64,000 nucleotides of DNA from Cloeon dipterum (Eukaryota; Arthropoda; Insecta; Ephemeroptera; Baetidae). The stretch is taken from contig NC_088786.1 of the NCBI RefSeq assembly GCF_949628265.1, positions 27,239,681-27,303,680 on the forward strand, written 5' to 3'. Numbering within the stretch: the stretch's first letter is position 1; each line of letters opens with the position of its first letter. Below the pieces are notes generated by a model, which was not told the DNA's origin, did no database searches, and was given only the letters and a program-made list of their open reading frames with translations. The position numbers were made by a program, and so were the translations under genes. Positions 24,601 through 37,698 of this stretch are shown in pieces.

Positions 24601-25472
24601 TGGAAGTCACTGCGCGGATTTTGGTAACAATACTAATTGGCTTGCTCGGCTGAGAGAAAATGAAGCGATGCAAAACAAAGAATACTCCGCGTGCATAGTA
24701 ATTTCGCAAATTGCTTTCGGTTATTCGCTACTTAAATTGCAATTGCATGCTGGGAATCCAGCGAAGGGTCAATCAAACACACAAGAAAGGCATCAGTCGC
24801 ACACGGTAATTGGGATATTGACCTCGACATCAAATTTCGCCTTTGATCGAGAATCTGCGTGGCAATCTGATTATACACCTTGTGTGCCGACCGTGCTTCT
24901 TCGTGTGTGAGTCTGTGACATTTCACAAAATAGCACTCAAGCGGAGCCATCTGCATCTCCCGAAAAGTTACAGCCAAGGTTCTCCTCGGCTGAAAAATAA
25001 AAGGCGAGATGACTGGTTGACCAACCAAGAGCAGCATCAAAGAAAGTGAGTGCGCGTTTGACCGGCCAGCAGTCCCTTGCTGTGTGTGGAGATGCTTGCC
25101 TGCTTCTCTCGCGCCGGTGACGCAACTCGCAGCACACGGCTAATGTCAAGATGAACTTGCCAGATTACATTAGCCGGCCTGCACCTTTCCGTGACATTTA
25201 GAAAGAAAGGGAATTCGTTCTTCGGGCTGCTCATCCAGCCGCTGGCTCAATGTGAACGTGTGCTTGTTTGTAAAAGCCGGTTGACTCTTTTTTTTGCGTT
25301 CAGCTCAGGTTAATAATGATACCAAGAAGCGATTTTCGGTTCGACTGTATTAGGAACACATCAGTTTTTATTGCTTTTTCCTTACAAAGATAGAGAAGTT
25401 TTTTACATAAGATTCAACGGATGACATGAGGGGTGTTTGATTGACCTAATATATGTATAGTTATTGATTCAT
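21606..25472. other. Intergenic region between cuticle genes A and B
   Basis: Nearly 3.9 kb without a supported gene. It should contain gene A upstream regulatory sequence and the gene B 3' UTR; a minus-strand AATAAA at 25367-25372 lies about 100 nt after the gene B stop codon. There is a short GC-rich trinucleotide tract (GCG/GGC) near 21725-21748. Nothing else recognised. Confidence 0.55.
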
Positions 25473-26579
25473 TTACTTCTTCTGGGGAGGAAGGGAACGG
25501 ATGTAGTCAAGGGCGCGCTGGATGGCTTCAGGGATGGGAGGGGGAGTGGGAAGGTGAGCTCCTTGGGCCTGGAATCCGTTCTCGTCGGCCACGTAGGTGA
25601 CGGTGTAGCGCTGACCATCGTCGCCGGTGTAGCTGTAGCTTCCCTCAGCAACCTGGGCCTGGGTGTTTTCGGGATCGTCGCTCTGGATGGGCTTCACGTA
25701 ACCAGACTCGTCGGCCTGGATGCCATTGGCCGTTTCGTAACTGCAATCGTAAAAACGCTTGTCAAATATTTGCCCGTGACAGATATGAGTGAGCGAAGAG
25801 TGGAAAAGACTTTCTGTGACGTGAATTATGCGAATTCGCTCGAGTGAATGAAACGACCTGCTGCTTTATGGCCGAGGAGGAAAGTGAAATTTCGCGGCTA
25901 TCCCATTGTCGGTTTATGTGTCGAGGTTTTAATAAAAATAAAAATTATTTGACTCTGTAATTTATGGCCGTACAAAAGTGATGAGCAAACTCTGTTAAAC
26001 AAACCAGTATTGCGTAGTGGCCAGAAGGCATATCTTCAAAGCGAAGGAAAATTATTGCTTTGAGTTAAGAACCCGACGCCCATTAATTTAGAAAAATGAC
26101 CGCTCATAATATTTGTCACCATTAAAATCAATGACTGACAAAAGGCAAATTAAATGCTCGGCAAACAATGCATTATGGAACAACATAATCACAGAGTCTG
26201 TCACGCCAGATGCGCGATCAATGAAAAATTGGAAACCAAAAAGGTCGAAGTAAAGGGCACGCGATGGTAAATCGCGATTAACGTGTCAACACCCGAAAGG
26301 TAATTACCCAAATTTGTAAGATCCATCGAAGTTGACTCCCTCGTTGTCGAGACGAAGGATGGCGATGGGCTCCTCCTTTTGCTGGGGGCGGGCGGAGGCG
26401 ACGGCCAAAAGGGCCAGGCAGAATGCGTACTGTGGACCAAATTAAAAATCACACTCAAAATCGAAAAAAGCCGCTGGAAAATGAAAAAATGCGACTTTTC
26501 TGTGACTGAGGGGACTCAGTCACTAATGGAAAAGACGAGGAGCTTGTGTGCGGAGCAGCTCTCCTACCTTGTACACCAT
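25473..26579 (-). CDS. RR-1 cuticular protein B (chitin-binding type 4)
   Basis: Secreted chitin-binding cuticle protein. Exons on the minus strand: 26579-26568 (MVYK, 12 nt), 26429-26308, 25740-25473, junction phases 0 and 2, giving 133 residues. Signal peptide [17 protein letters not shown]. The mature part begins [20 protein letters not shown] and carries [21 protein letters not shown], then the RR-1 consensus ([38 protein letters not shown]) and [18 protein letters not shown]. It is clearly a paralogue of gene A: same exon plan, same phases and a near-identical C-terminal module. A TATA box and an AATAAA signal flank it at suitable distances, so it is an independent transcription unit. 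Confidence 0.92.
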
Positions 26580-26626
26580 TGTGTATTGAAGATGAAAGTG
26601 TCCTGACTGCATATCCCCATGAGCGG

Positions 26627-26634
26627 TTTATATA
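26627..26634 (-). promoter_or_regulatory. TATA box of cuticle gene B
   Basis: TATATAAA on the minus strand about 50 nt upstream of the start codon; a GCAGTCAG initiator-like word follows about 30 nt downstream. Confidence 0.65.
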
Positions 26635-29600
26635 CGGTTAAAAGTGCCTCTCCCACCCCACCCTTTTTTGCTGATCATCTTGAATTAGCGCTCTTAGTTA
26701 GAATCTATATTAAAAGCTCTCGTGCGACCCACCTTTCGTTTAAGCCACACGCAGCGTCTCTCTATGGTCAAGTCAATTTGTCATCAGGCCTCTCTCTCAC
26801 TATAAAGCTTCTAATTTACAAGGTTTTTCACGCCGAATGCGAATGATGGGCTCAAATAATGTTTCACTTTTAGAACGGGTTATTGCCAAAGTCACTCGCT
26901 GCTTGAAATGTAAATTTTGAGCAAGAGTACCATATGGGGTCACACTAGAACGATTTATCTATCCTTTTGTCCGGGCTATTTCTCTTTTATTGCCAAACGC
27001 GTAAAATATTAGCGAGCAAACACGAAAGGCTCGCAATTGAAACCACCGTGGTATTTACTGTGATCTGCAGCCTTTCTAAGAAATATGCAATTCAACTTTC
27101 GCCGTGCATCCAACGAGGCATCCTTTATTTTAGGAAAAAAATTACAGCGTGCATTTTGCGAATTTACGAAAGGGCTACTCTCGGCCGCCAAAAATAGCTA
27201 GTATGTTTGGAGAGCACATTTTATCGCCAATATAGTAAATCAAGGCTGCGAGATGCTCTGCCTGTTTGTGTTGACCATGATTGAAGGTCGGCTCATCAGC
27301 TCACAGAAGATTTTCCCAGCGGATGAGGCACTTTAGGCGGACATTTTGACGCCAAAATAAACACCTTACACATGGCTAAATTTCGACTCACGCGATGTTT
27401 CTTGTCCATGTAAAGGTGTCGAGTGCAAGAGGAAGATTTGCAAAAAGCTGCCAACATGCAAAATCATCACTCTCGCGTAGGATACAAGTACGCATTGTAT
27501 CTTTTGTGGCCGTGTGAGTTTAAACAAATACAAAAATTCAAATGTCATAGAAGGCCTATTAATGCAATTCAGCTGAAATTTCTCCCTTCAGTCAATTTCA
27601 CTTTGCAAAATAAAAAATTAATGGCTTTTTAGTACAAAAAAATACAATTATTTAGAAATCTAAACAGTTTATTTAATGCTGAATAAGATGTATGATGAGA
27701 TAAGCATTACTGATTTTAAGCATGGCAACCACCAGTAAAATCAAATTATTTTAGTTTTACGTCATTTCAAATAAATGTGAGTTTTGGCCACTAGTTAATT
27801 CATATAATGAGATCTATTTTATTTTTAAAGAGTCAGTATAACTTGATTTGACTCTAAATTTTTCTATACTTTTTAAGTTGCATTTTTAAACAACGATTTG
27901 TTGCTATTATGTAAAATCGTTTTAAACGCCGCGATAAGTCAAGAAAATGCTAATATTTAACTGAAATCTCTTAATCATGCACGCGTTCAAAAACTCTCTC
28001 TTTTTCCTCTTGAAAGACTAAAAAATGAAGAAATGTCTCCCGCTGGCTAAAATGCCCGTGTCCTTTTTAAACCAGTACATCACCTTTTATTTTTTTATGA
28101 AACTAGACACACGGCACACAAGTTAGCATTACTCGTTTAAGCAAAAGATATTTGAAACCAAACGCCGTCCAAAAACGGCGCTCAATAAAATGTCAATAAA
28201 ACTGGTTTTCTCTAACAATTATTGATGAATGCGTGTGAGTACATTTATGACACGGCAATATTCTCTCATTCGGCACTATTAAACAGTCATTAAATACCAT
28301 TTTTACAATATTGTAGTAATGCACGCACTTGTAGGCGCAATAATTGACTGCTTCATGAGTGAATTATTACGATTGCAAACTGATGAACGTGTAATAATTG
28401 TCGCTGCAGCGGCCTGCCCGAGTGGTAACACCGGTGCGTCTCTAAGTAAGGGGACTAATTATTCTCTGTCGGCAAGGTCGGCCACTAGCTTTAATAAGAT
28501 GCAATGCTGCTCGAGATTGACTGTCAGCTGTTCACCTTTACGAGTCGGCTGGTGTGATGCTTCGCGCTGCTGAACTAAATTCGAGCTATATATAAATTGT
28601 CCATTTTATCGACCTGGCTGTCGTAAAGGAAAATGCTAATGTATGCGCGCGACAAGTGATTGTTGCCTTTCTAATTGAAAAAATTGATCCGTCGCCTAGC
28701 GAAGCATCAGCGGAGAGGCGTTGCAAAATTTGAAATTGCCTAGATCCGAATCATCATTGACAGATGCAATCTGCCGTAATTTCAAACGAACCGATTGACA
28801 GCCCCGAGGAGTACTGATGAGAGTGCAATATGGAAAGTGAAGAAGGTTGCGCTTAATAAATGGCCGATCTGGATCGCCGAGAACTGGTTGGACTAATTTT
28901 GCGTTTGTTGAGGATGGTCATACCGCGTAAATCGGCCACTAGGTTACGATTTCGGCGTGATTTACAGTTTATTTTGTCACCTGCCACGGCCTGGGGTCGT
29001 GCCTCTTGATCAATGCAAGGACAGTACAAAGGCCATTAACGACCTGTTTTTTATGCACGTGAAATCGCATTTTACGAGCCTTAACCGGCGATGTATTCTC
29101 TGTAGCATTTTGAAGCGTTCTAGATTAGATGTGCGACCATCATCATTACCTTCGATGCCTTCAGCAATCTGGTTTATTTATGTAATTACCGTGTTTAGCT
29201 CGCATTGAGTTACGCAATAATGGTTATTTTAGTTCAACTGAATTAGAATAGGTATGTAATAAACGAGAAATATTATATATATAGGAACAAAAACAGGTGC
29301 ACATTGTACACTTTATTTAAATGCAACCACATTAATCGCATATACATTCTTCTCCACGATGCACGCTCTATCCTTGTATTGCTGAAACTAGTCCAAAAAA
29401 TCGTTAAAATAATTTAATTGTAAAAACTTAAAAAAGCGATATCACAGATCTTAATTTCTACCTTGCAAAATGCAATTATAACGTCTAAATATGCTTTTTA
29501 GTTCTAATAAATTTAAACTAAATCTGATCGCTATAGGGAAGACGTTCAAAGCAACACATTCGAATTCTTGATAAATTTAAAAAAAAAATGTTGAGGCGCA

Positions 29601-31082
29601 GAGTAGATCGGAAAATGTTATTCTGAGTTTTGAATTTTCAATGAATGCCTTCCCGGCAAGTCTAATTCATTTTGATTTTTAAATTAACAAGGTTTGCAAG
29701 ATGTACAATTTGTTACATTTTTTGTCTCTCCATGATAAAATAGAGCGAAAAACATCCACTTTCGTAATTTATTAAGTAAGCTTACAACTTTAAATGGTAC
29801 ACAACATATCATCGTTGGTGCTTGAATAAATTCAGCTTTCATTTTGTTACCAGTCAGGTGTTTATTCTCACACACATAAATTACATAATGCTCGTATAAT
29901 AATTTGATATAAGACGTACAAAATATTCAATAAATATATGGTGATTCTAATACAACCAAGCAGTCATTTTCATTCTGTTGAATAATTATTTTTAGTTAAA
30001 TCCGATCAATTTCACTCATCGTCAGGAATGATTGATATATTATTACGTGTTTGCTCCACAAATGTAGAGACAGAGGTAAGTTGGGTGACTTTTCTGATTT
30101 TGTTTGTCTCAGTTTCGCATTTCATCCTTCCAAGGCTACACGTCAGCAGCCGGGATGATTGGCCTCAATTTTGAAACTCGAGTTTTCTCATTTCTCTGCG
30201 GTTTGAAATGCAACTGAATTCGGTGAGCAGCATCAGCTTGAGTTGCTGCAAAGACGTACACGTGCACAGTCATGGGGAAAAGAAAAAGAAGGCACAGCAG
30301 ACGAGAGATGAAAGTGGAATTTTATTAGCATTTTATTTCCCCGAACAATCGCGATGTGAATACGCTAACTCCTACGCAAAGTCTCATTAGAAACCTCGCA
30401 CTAATGGCATTCTCTAAGGGTCAAAGAAGAAACAAACTAAATCTACGCCCGTCCCGTGTTACATTTCATTTATCGCAGGCGCGCAGTTAGCATGCAAAGA
30501 AGTAAAAGTGCATCTGGGTGCCGCACGCACGTGAGTTTCCTTTCAGAGGCCGGCGTAATAGTAGCTTTTGTCATACATGTTTGCCGATCGCGGCGATCTG
30601 TTGCCGGCAGGTGCGATTTCACGGCACCGGGGTCAGCTCAAATTATTATAATAAAATCCCATAAAATCATCACCGGCGTGAAAATTATTAATTGCATGCT
30701 CGCATGCGGCGCGAAGGCGGCGGCGGCGGCGGAGTCGAAAGCGAGCGCATCGTTTTGGTCACGGTTGCGCAACCCGCGAAATATCGGCGGCGGCAGTCGC
30801 CTGTCTGCAATTATCATGAGGGCGATCCTTGACATTTGGAGCGAACGGAGCACGATTTTGCACGACCAATTATTATGTATGCGCCGCGTGGAATTTACGA
30901 GTCTGCCTGCCGTGCGAGAGGAAGGAGAAAAGAAAGGTGGTCTTCTTTTTTTATACAACTGTTTTTGCGATTTTTATTTTTTTGATTGCGATTGGTAACA
31001 CAAATACAGGGGGTTTCGCCTCCCCGGCTGGCGGGGGGCGCGACGGTCTCAGCTCCGGCCGCCGCCTCCTTCGTCGGTCTGC
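26635..31082. other. Intergenic region between cuticle genes B and C
   Basis: About 4.4 kb without a supported gene, mostly AT-rich, with short GC-rich triplet tracts (GGC/GCG near 30717-30732). A minus-strand AATAAA at 30973-30978 is the likely poly(A) signal of gene C. A 180-codon ORF (30456-30998, +) has no recognisable domain and is probably chance. Confidence 0.55.
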
Positions 31083-33616
31083 TTACTGTCTGAAACGGCC
31101 GCCGGCGGCCGCCTGCTGCTGCTGCGCGAACCTGATCTGCTCGATAGCGTGCGCAGGCAGAGGAGGAGGTGTGGGAAGGTGCAGACCCTCCGCCCTGAAA
31201 CCGTTCTCGTCGGCGATGTAGTTGACGGTGTAGACGATGCCATCAGGGCCGGTGTACGAGTAGGAGCCCTGCGCGACCTGGGCCTCGGCTTGGGTGCCGG
31301 GGTTCTTCAGGTAGCCTTGCTCTTGGGACTGGATGCCGTTGCTGGTCGAGTAGCTGAAAATTGAAAGCAATTTATATCGATGAATTCTCTCTGAATTCTA
31401 ATGTCGATTTTTTTACTTTGTGTTAGGGTGGTGTGTTGGATTAAAATAAAATTTTGCTTTTACTATTATATGCCTCTAATTTTAGAAAGTAATTATTGTG
31501 ATTTTTTATTTTCGAGTTCTACGTGTGATGACTTGTTTTGGAGAAATAAACTTATTTGAGTGATAAATATTTGTAAGAGGTGGTTCTTTAAAAATATTTA
31601 GAGGAAAATCATGAAAGAGAGTATAAGAAAAAGGGACGGAAAAATAGAAAACTTGGTTCTAGGGTGAATAGAAGTAAAAAATATTTAAATTTATTGCTGA
31701 AGTCGAGATGACAGCCCAGTATGTTAAGAAATAGTGGGAAATTAATCTCTCTCATCATTACAAATGTACAGTAAAGCCAACTCGTTTTGAGCTTTCCATA
31801 TGTTTGAGTATTTTTAGTCAGCAACTGGTAGAAAATACAGGTGTATAGGGATTTAGATCAGCGGATTTAAGTAAGAAATTAAATTTTTAAGAGCTGAGAA
31901 AAATACAAAATTAATACAAATTAATTCAAGCATCAAAATAGAATTTTCATGAGTGTTAAGGAAGAATTGGAAGAGTTAGTTTAAAACGGACCCAAGGCAA
32001 AACAAAAAAGATGTAATTTTAATTTCTATTTTACATCTATGTACAAAAATGAGAAGGAGAAAGGTGATTTAGCTCTGCAGTTGGTCAGAAAATTTAGTAG
32101 TGCAAAATATTAAATATTTTTAACAAAATTTACAGAACTTTACAATTTTTGCGTGACAAAATGGTTTGAAATATTGGGTGTGAAACTATTTTTCTTTTTA
32201 AATAAGAACCGGTGGGACAGCGTACCTGTATCTGTAGTCACCGTTGATGCCATGGTCGTTGTTGTAAGTGAGGATGGCGGCGTTGGCTTCAGGGGACCTG
32301 TAGATGGGGGCAGCGCCGATGGGGTTGGGCCTCCTGTTGAACTGGGCCGAAGCCACGCTCAGCAGGCAGGTGCAGATGAGACAGGTCTGCAAAGAGAAAA
32401 TCAAAATCGTGACAGGTCTACCGCATCTCGTGACCGCGTGTTCTTGATTGCACTTTTCCAGAGTTTGCCAGAGGCGTTACACCGCGCTGATTGCAAACAC
32501 CGTAATTGGTGCACTGGCAGTTAATAGAGAATTATGATGCAGCATGCACTTTGCGGTACATCAGTATCGGTGAGAGGAAAAGTGTTTTTACGGTTATTGA
32601 CTCATCTTCTCGCACCAGATGATTTTCCATCTCGACTTGCAGGCACGGCGTGCAAATGGAATTTAGAAATGCGCAAACAAATCCAATTTCCTTTGAGAAA
32701 TTTGCGCGAAAACAATTTTCACCCCTTTCGTCGCGAGCATATCGGGTGCTGAAAGGAGTGATAAATTCGTAATAATTTAGTATGCCTTTCACAAGAGACA
32801 TCATGGAGCGAAAACCGTGGGAGTGAGGAAATGAAATATTGCGTATGCAAATTTGCAGAGCCGAATAAGTAGTATGCTCTCTGTATGTATGTACCGTACC
32901 GAGCGAGCAATTTCACTGAGCGGGCCCCAAAATGAATTCGTCGCGTGGAAAGATCGAAAAGTCGCGAGCTCAAAATTAAATGTTGCGAAATGTCGCCTTA
33001 AAATTGGCGCGCGAGAAAACGCGGCTGGTATAATTATTAAGTAGCAGTGACCCTATTTTGAGTTGTGACATTGAGAGAATGTTGAAGCAATTCTGCCAAA
33101 ACAAAAATTTCGTGCAGCTTTACTATTTTGCAACTTGTTGCAGAGAAATATATAAAATGTTTTTGATAAAAAGTCGATCAATAGCTGAACAACATTGGAA
33201 AGTTTTGAACCAAAATCAAAAAGTGTCTGAGATGGATAGATAGATTGCTTCAAAATATGAAAATATGAATTAAAAATTGACTGAAAGTGCAAAAAGTTCA
33301 AAATAAAAAGATGTAGTGCAACAGATCAGAGCCGCGTAACCAAATTAAAGAAGAATTAAAAAAAATCTCGAAGTTAAAAACGCCCCAGTTGCAGTGGAAA
33401 TCCAGCTGGGTTGATGCAACTGGAAGCAGTTTCAAAATCGATCGGTCTCACCCAAGCAGCGAAATTGAGAGTCGGAAAATCCAAAAGCTAGTAGCAAACG
33501 CATTCAGCAGGCAGAGAAAAGTTGCACGGGGCGGCGCACACATTTTCCAGCCTGCTGGGAAAGCGAGCGAGCGAGCGAGCTTAGAGAGCAGCGCGCAGAG
33601 CACTTACGATCTTCAT
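31083..33616 (-). CDS. RR-1 cuticular protein C (chitin-binding type 4)
   Basis: Secreted chitin-binding cuticle protein, the most diverged of the three. Exons on the minus strand: 33616-33608 (MKI), 32386-32226, 31353-31083, junction phases 0 and 2, giving 146 residues. Signal peptide MKITCLICTCLLSVASA, mature start QFNRRPNPIGAAP. It has AAILTYNNDHGINGDYRYSYSTSNGIQSQEQGYLKNPG, then the RR-1 consensus (GSYSYTGPDGIVYTVNY, IADENGFRAEGLHLPTPPPLP), and ends in a Gln/Ala-rich tail (AQQQQAAAGGRFRQ). The long introns (845 and 1221 bp) contrast with gene B. The exon architecture and phases match A and B, pointing to an old tandem duplication. Confidence 0.92.
33562..33580 (+). repeat. Short (GAGC)n tandem repeat
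   Basis: About four and a half copies of GAGC within intron 1 of cuticle gene C, close to its first exon. Confidence 0.7.
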
Positions 33617-33664
33617 TGTTGAGGTGTTGGTTGAATTTGACATAACATTTGAAGCAGCTCGGCG

Positions 33665-33672
33665 CTTATATA
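33665..33672 (-). promoter_or_regulatory. TATA box of cuticle gene C
   Basis: TATATAAG on the minus strand about 50 nt upstream of the start codon, the same spacing as in gene B. Confidence 0.6.
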
Positions 33673-36600
33673 GTGGATCGTGATACACATAAATTCAGGC
33701 GAGACAGCCTCGGGACAGGGAGGGAAGGGTGTTTCTCTGCGCGAAGAACCTACGGACGGGCCGGGACTCGATCCCCACCTGCCTGCCTCGCTTGCAACGC
33801 ATGCAGGGAAGTCAATTATTCGACCGGGTTATTAATAATAATAGAGAAGAAGCAGAAGAGAGCGAGCGCCTCCCCGTACAGCACTTTTATTTTATCTCTC
33901 TCACTCTCAATCTCAATGTTACGTGCAATTTTTGCAGTTATGAAACACACTCTCAGCCTGCCAGCATCACGCCGCGTGCACGAGATATTATTAAAGCTGC
34001 AGCAGGCGAATTACACGCCGAGCTCCATTTTTTGCCGCACTCGATGCGTGAAATAAATGTCGCTGGGCCGCTGAACAATACGCTATTTAGCTTTAATTTC
34101 GAGAGAGGAAGCTCGCGCCGCTGATAAAGCTGTCTGCTAATTATTATTACTCTGCTCTCGCGCGTTGTCGGTGTTTTTATATTTCTTTGCACTCGTCGGA
34201 CAGGAACACACTCGCGGATGCTGCTGCCCGCGTGCAATCGCGAAACCTTTGATGCAACACACGCCTGGCATTTCGGATGAGATAAAATTAAGCGTGAAAT
34301 TCATGATCGGCCTGGAATGCACTGTGCGAATCCTCCGCTCTCCGAGTTGCATGATGTCGCTCTTTGGTGTTCGCGATGGAAATGGAATTCGCGGGCTTTC
34401 CTGTTGAAATTACGCCCGTGTTAAATTTCAAGTCTAGCGAGGTGTCTGGTCATTTATTTTATTACAACATGCGCACGCCGACTGGGCACAGCAAATTTAG
34501 GGATTTTCCTGTTGCGCATAATTCTGTGAAGCTCTCGGCAAGTGCTATAAATTGAAAATTAATATTCTTCCTCTGAGTGTAATGTGAGCCTTAATAAGGT
34601 AACAATTATAAATCGTTGTCACGTTCCTGTTGAGAATCATTGCTTGCGCGTTAATAGAAGGTTACTATGACATTTTTATTCAACTGATAAAGAACACCAG
34701 CGTAATTTCAAGAACGATAGGGAGTTCGGTATTATAAGTAGCTTAATTAGTGCTGATTTTGCTAATCACCGTGAAAATTTTGACATGCCGTCAAACAATG
34801 CAGTTTATTACCCTTTTCGTAAGTTCACACGCTACGGATTTCGTTGAGACAAAAACAGAGTAGCAGCGTAAATTGGGCCAAACGCCTTTTAATGAGCCAT
34901 TTTAACGCTCCTTTGAAGGCGAAGTTGTTAATTACAGTGATACGCGTCTAATTGTTGAATAATTGCTCATGTGCATTTCGTTTAAGAGCTTGTTGAATTA
35001 AAAAAGCGTCTTGCAGAATGAAGCACTTTGCAGCTGCTTGAAAAAAGTAATTGCTCTTTTGTAAATAAGCAAACAAAAAACGACGAGAGTGAAATGAAAC
35101 ACGGACATGATATTTTAATAAGAGTAGGAGTCGCTCCATAAATTATGTTTCATCGTGATGGCAACTTTTGTCGAAATTCCATTAAATTCTGCGTTGCAAA
35201 ACTTACATAATCGAGGATCTGTGGAACTCGACCTGCCAACCTTTCATGAGCGCATTATTAACAGGTAGTCGCAGCACCACATCCACAGGCGGCAGAAGCA
35301 CCATTCGCAATAAATTTTCAGGAATTAAAAACAGCTTTCCGACTTGAACATCTGGCCTAATAATTATTATTCTGGAAAAAGAAACGAAATCCCGTCTGAC
35401 TAGTTTCAGCATATTTGGCATCTCTCTCTCTTTCTCTCTCTCATCCCTATTTTATTGCGCCGTCCTGTCGAGGCGCTCCTTATTTCAAGTCGTGTCTTGT
35501 GCAACACTCACTTTATTTGACGCCCATTCATTGCGACTGTGGGACATTTAAATTCGCGGAGGAGGTGCGATCTGATATCTTCCCAAAGTCTATCGCGTTT
35601 TCTCCGCCAAAACAAACGATTATTTTCCAACTCGCTTACGCAATACCCTTGTTTATTTTTTATCTGTGTAAATTGCACGCCTGCTGCCTGCAGAGATGCA
35701 CAATGACGAAAGACAAAAGAAAATTTGTGCTACGGTTTGCTCTCGAGTGAGTGATGCCAACTGCAAGCCTCGTTTTCATTCAATTAAACGTGTCATATCA
35801 GAAAATTAATCTTACTATTAAGATTTCTCGTTTAGTTACGAGTATTTAATTTCATCCAACATACATATATGCCTCCATAATTTACTTTAGACGCCAAGTT
35901 AAGCTTTTTCCTGGTTTCTAATGAGCTAGATATTTAGTTTATTTGAAATTCAAAAGTGGGTTCAATTGTTTTCTAAACGTTTAGAAGGTGAATATTGACT
36001 TATTTAAAAGCTCATTTTTATGAATTAAAATCAGTGTCTTTTTTGATGAAGCGGTCAATTAAACCACTAACATTTGAACCTCCTCAAGTAAAAATCAACT
36101 TGGTGTTCAATTAAAAATTAGCAAGCTATATTTTACTTTTCTAGAACGGTAAATTTTCTTGTACTGACTAAGATAAATTGGTAAAAACACAGGTGGTCAA
36201 AGTTTCGTGTTATAATATTATGCCTCAACATTGACACATTTCTTGAGCTGCCTTAAAGTAAAAAATGAATCCATCAGAATATAACCAGGTGCTTGCTGAG
36301 GCAGAGTTGCAAAATTAAAAGATTTTACACCTCGTAAACGTCAACACACGACTTCTTAAAAGTAAACACAAAACTTGTCAGACAATGACAATGGCTGAGA
36401 CACGCGATTCTCGCGTGCCTAACTCCACGCGAATGTAGACAATCGTAACATTATTATAAATAAAACACCTGAGCAAAATTACGGTGGCATTGTCACCGCG
36501 GCGTACGGTTTGACGAGCACGCGTCGCTGTTTAGAATTCAGACTCGAGGACTAGGCAAATTAAGAGCACTTCCCAAGCATCCGCCCGTGGCAAGGAAAGG

Positions 36601-37574
36601 TAAAATTATGCCAAAGTAGGCACACGCCGCCTTCAAGGAATGCGTGTAGTTTGCGAGCAGCTCAATTAGCGCGCCCTTTAATTTCTTTCGCGAAAAGGCG
36701 CCTATAAAACACCGACTCGCACACTTCGTTTTCCAAGTGCAGACACGGCACTCACGAGCACAAAGGAACAACTTTTGAATGGTCCTTCCTTGCGAGTTAA
36801 ATTTAATTAAGGAACGATCGTTCAAAATGAAGCAGCAGGTTACTTTGCATTTTTACTCGTTTCGCCTTTGTTTAACGAGGCATAAAATTAATTCTCAGCT
36901 CTTGTTAAAAGAATGTTTTGAGGGAATATCTTTGCTAAGCCGCGTAATTTTGAATTCAAAAGCGTCTAGAGCAGGATCAGCACGTCCTGTATATTTTTAG
37001 AAGTATCAAAATCAAGATTTTATCAAGTAATAGAGTGGATGATTTTTTAATAGTATTTTTAATACTTCACTCTCAATTCCACACAACACTTCCTCTGCTC
37101 GCATGAAAATTTGAGAAACACGTGAAGTACAAATAATTCATGAAAGATTCCATAACCCCCGCGCGAACGGGTAAAAATGGGAATATTAACATAAATATTT
37201 CAACTTACGAGGAGTACTTCTAGAGAGGAAAATAAAAATAATAATTTTGTAATCAACAAGGATGATGTATTTTTATTAATTTCCTTCTCAAGAATGCAAC
37301 AAACCTAAAGTGATAATTTTTTCTCGAGAGTTACAAGAAGTCTTGTAAGAGTTCTAAAAATGATTAATCGAATTTATGCAAACATTCGAGTGACCGCACA
37401 CAGTTTCAACATATTGCCTCAATGATGTGAGGGATACACTATTGGTGTACAAGAACCAAAATTAAGATTAGATTAACGAACCGTTAGTATTTTAAAAATT
37501 AATCGTCAACTCCCGTGAAATCAAGCCAAAAAGATATACATATGGTTGAACCTGATTTTTTTAGTGACAATAGC

Positions 37575-37698
37575 GTCCTGGTAGCGGAAAAACCGCGCAA
37601 CTTTCAACAATCAAACGCGAATTGCAAGAAAAGGGCAACAATCAACTCGACAGTGAAAATTTGGGTGTTTGTTGAAAGTTGCGCTATTTTACCAGGAC
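37575..37698. repeat. Imperfect inverted repeat (about 36/30-bp arms, 58-bp spacer)
   Basis: The left arm (37575-37610) and the right arm (37669-37698) are reverse complements apart from one short insertion and a few changes. Shared blocks are GTCCTGGTA and GCGCAACTTTCAACAA. The left arm also contains its own small palindrome GCGGAAAAACCGC. A transcript would fold into a long hairpin. It could be a small non-autonomous transposon (MITE) or a structured RNA; no clear target-site duplication is visible. Confidence 0.6.

Noticed and set aside
26052-26072. Resemblance to mir-137 (TTATTGCTTTGAG)
   Set aside because: It has an inserted base in the seed region and no hairpin partner, so it is a chance match.
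30456-30998. 180-codon plus-strand ORF upstream of cuticle gene C's 3' end
   Set aside because: No domain, Ala- and Cys-rich patches from GC-triplet tracts, and no splice partners. Most likely chance.
33765-33790. tRNA T-arm-like word on the minus strand (GATCGAGTCCC)
   Set aside because: No A box, acceptor stem or anticodon arm can be placed at the right distance.
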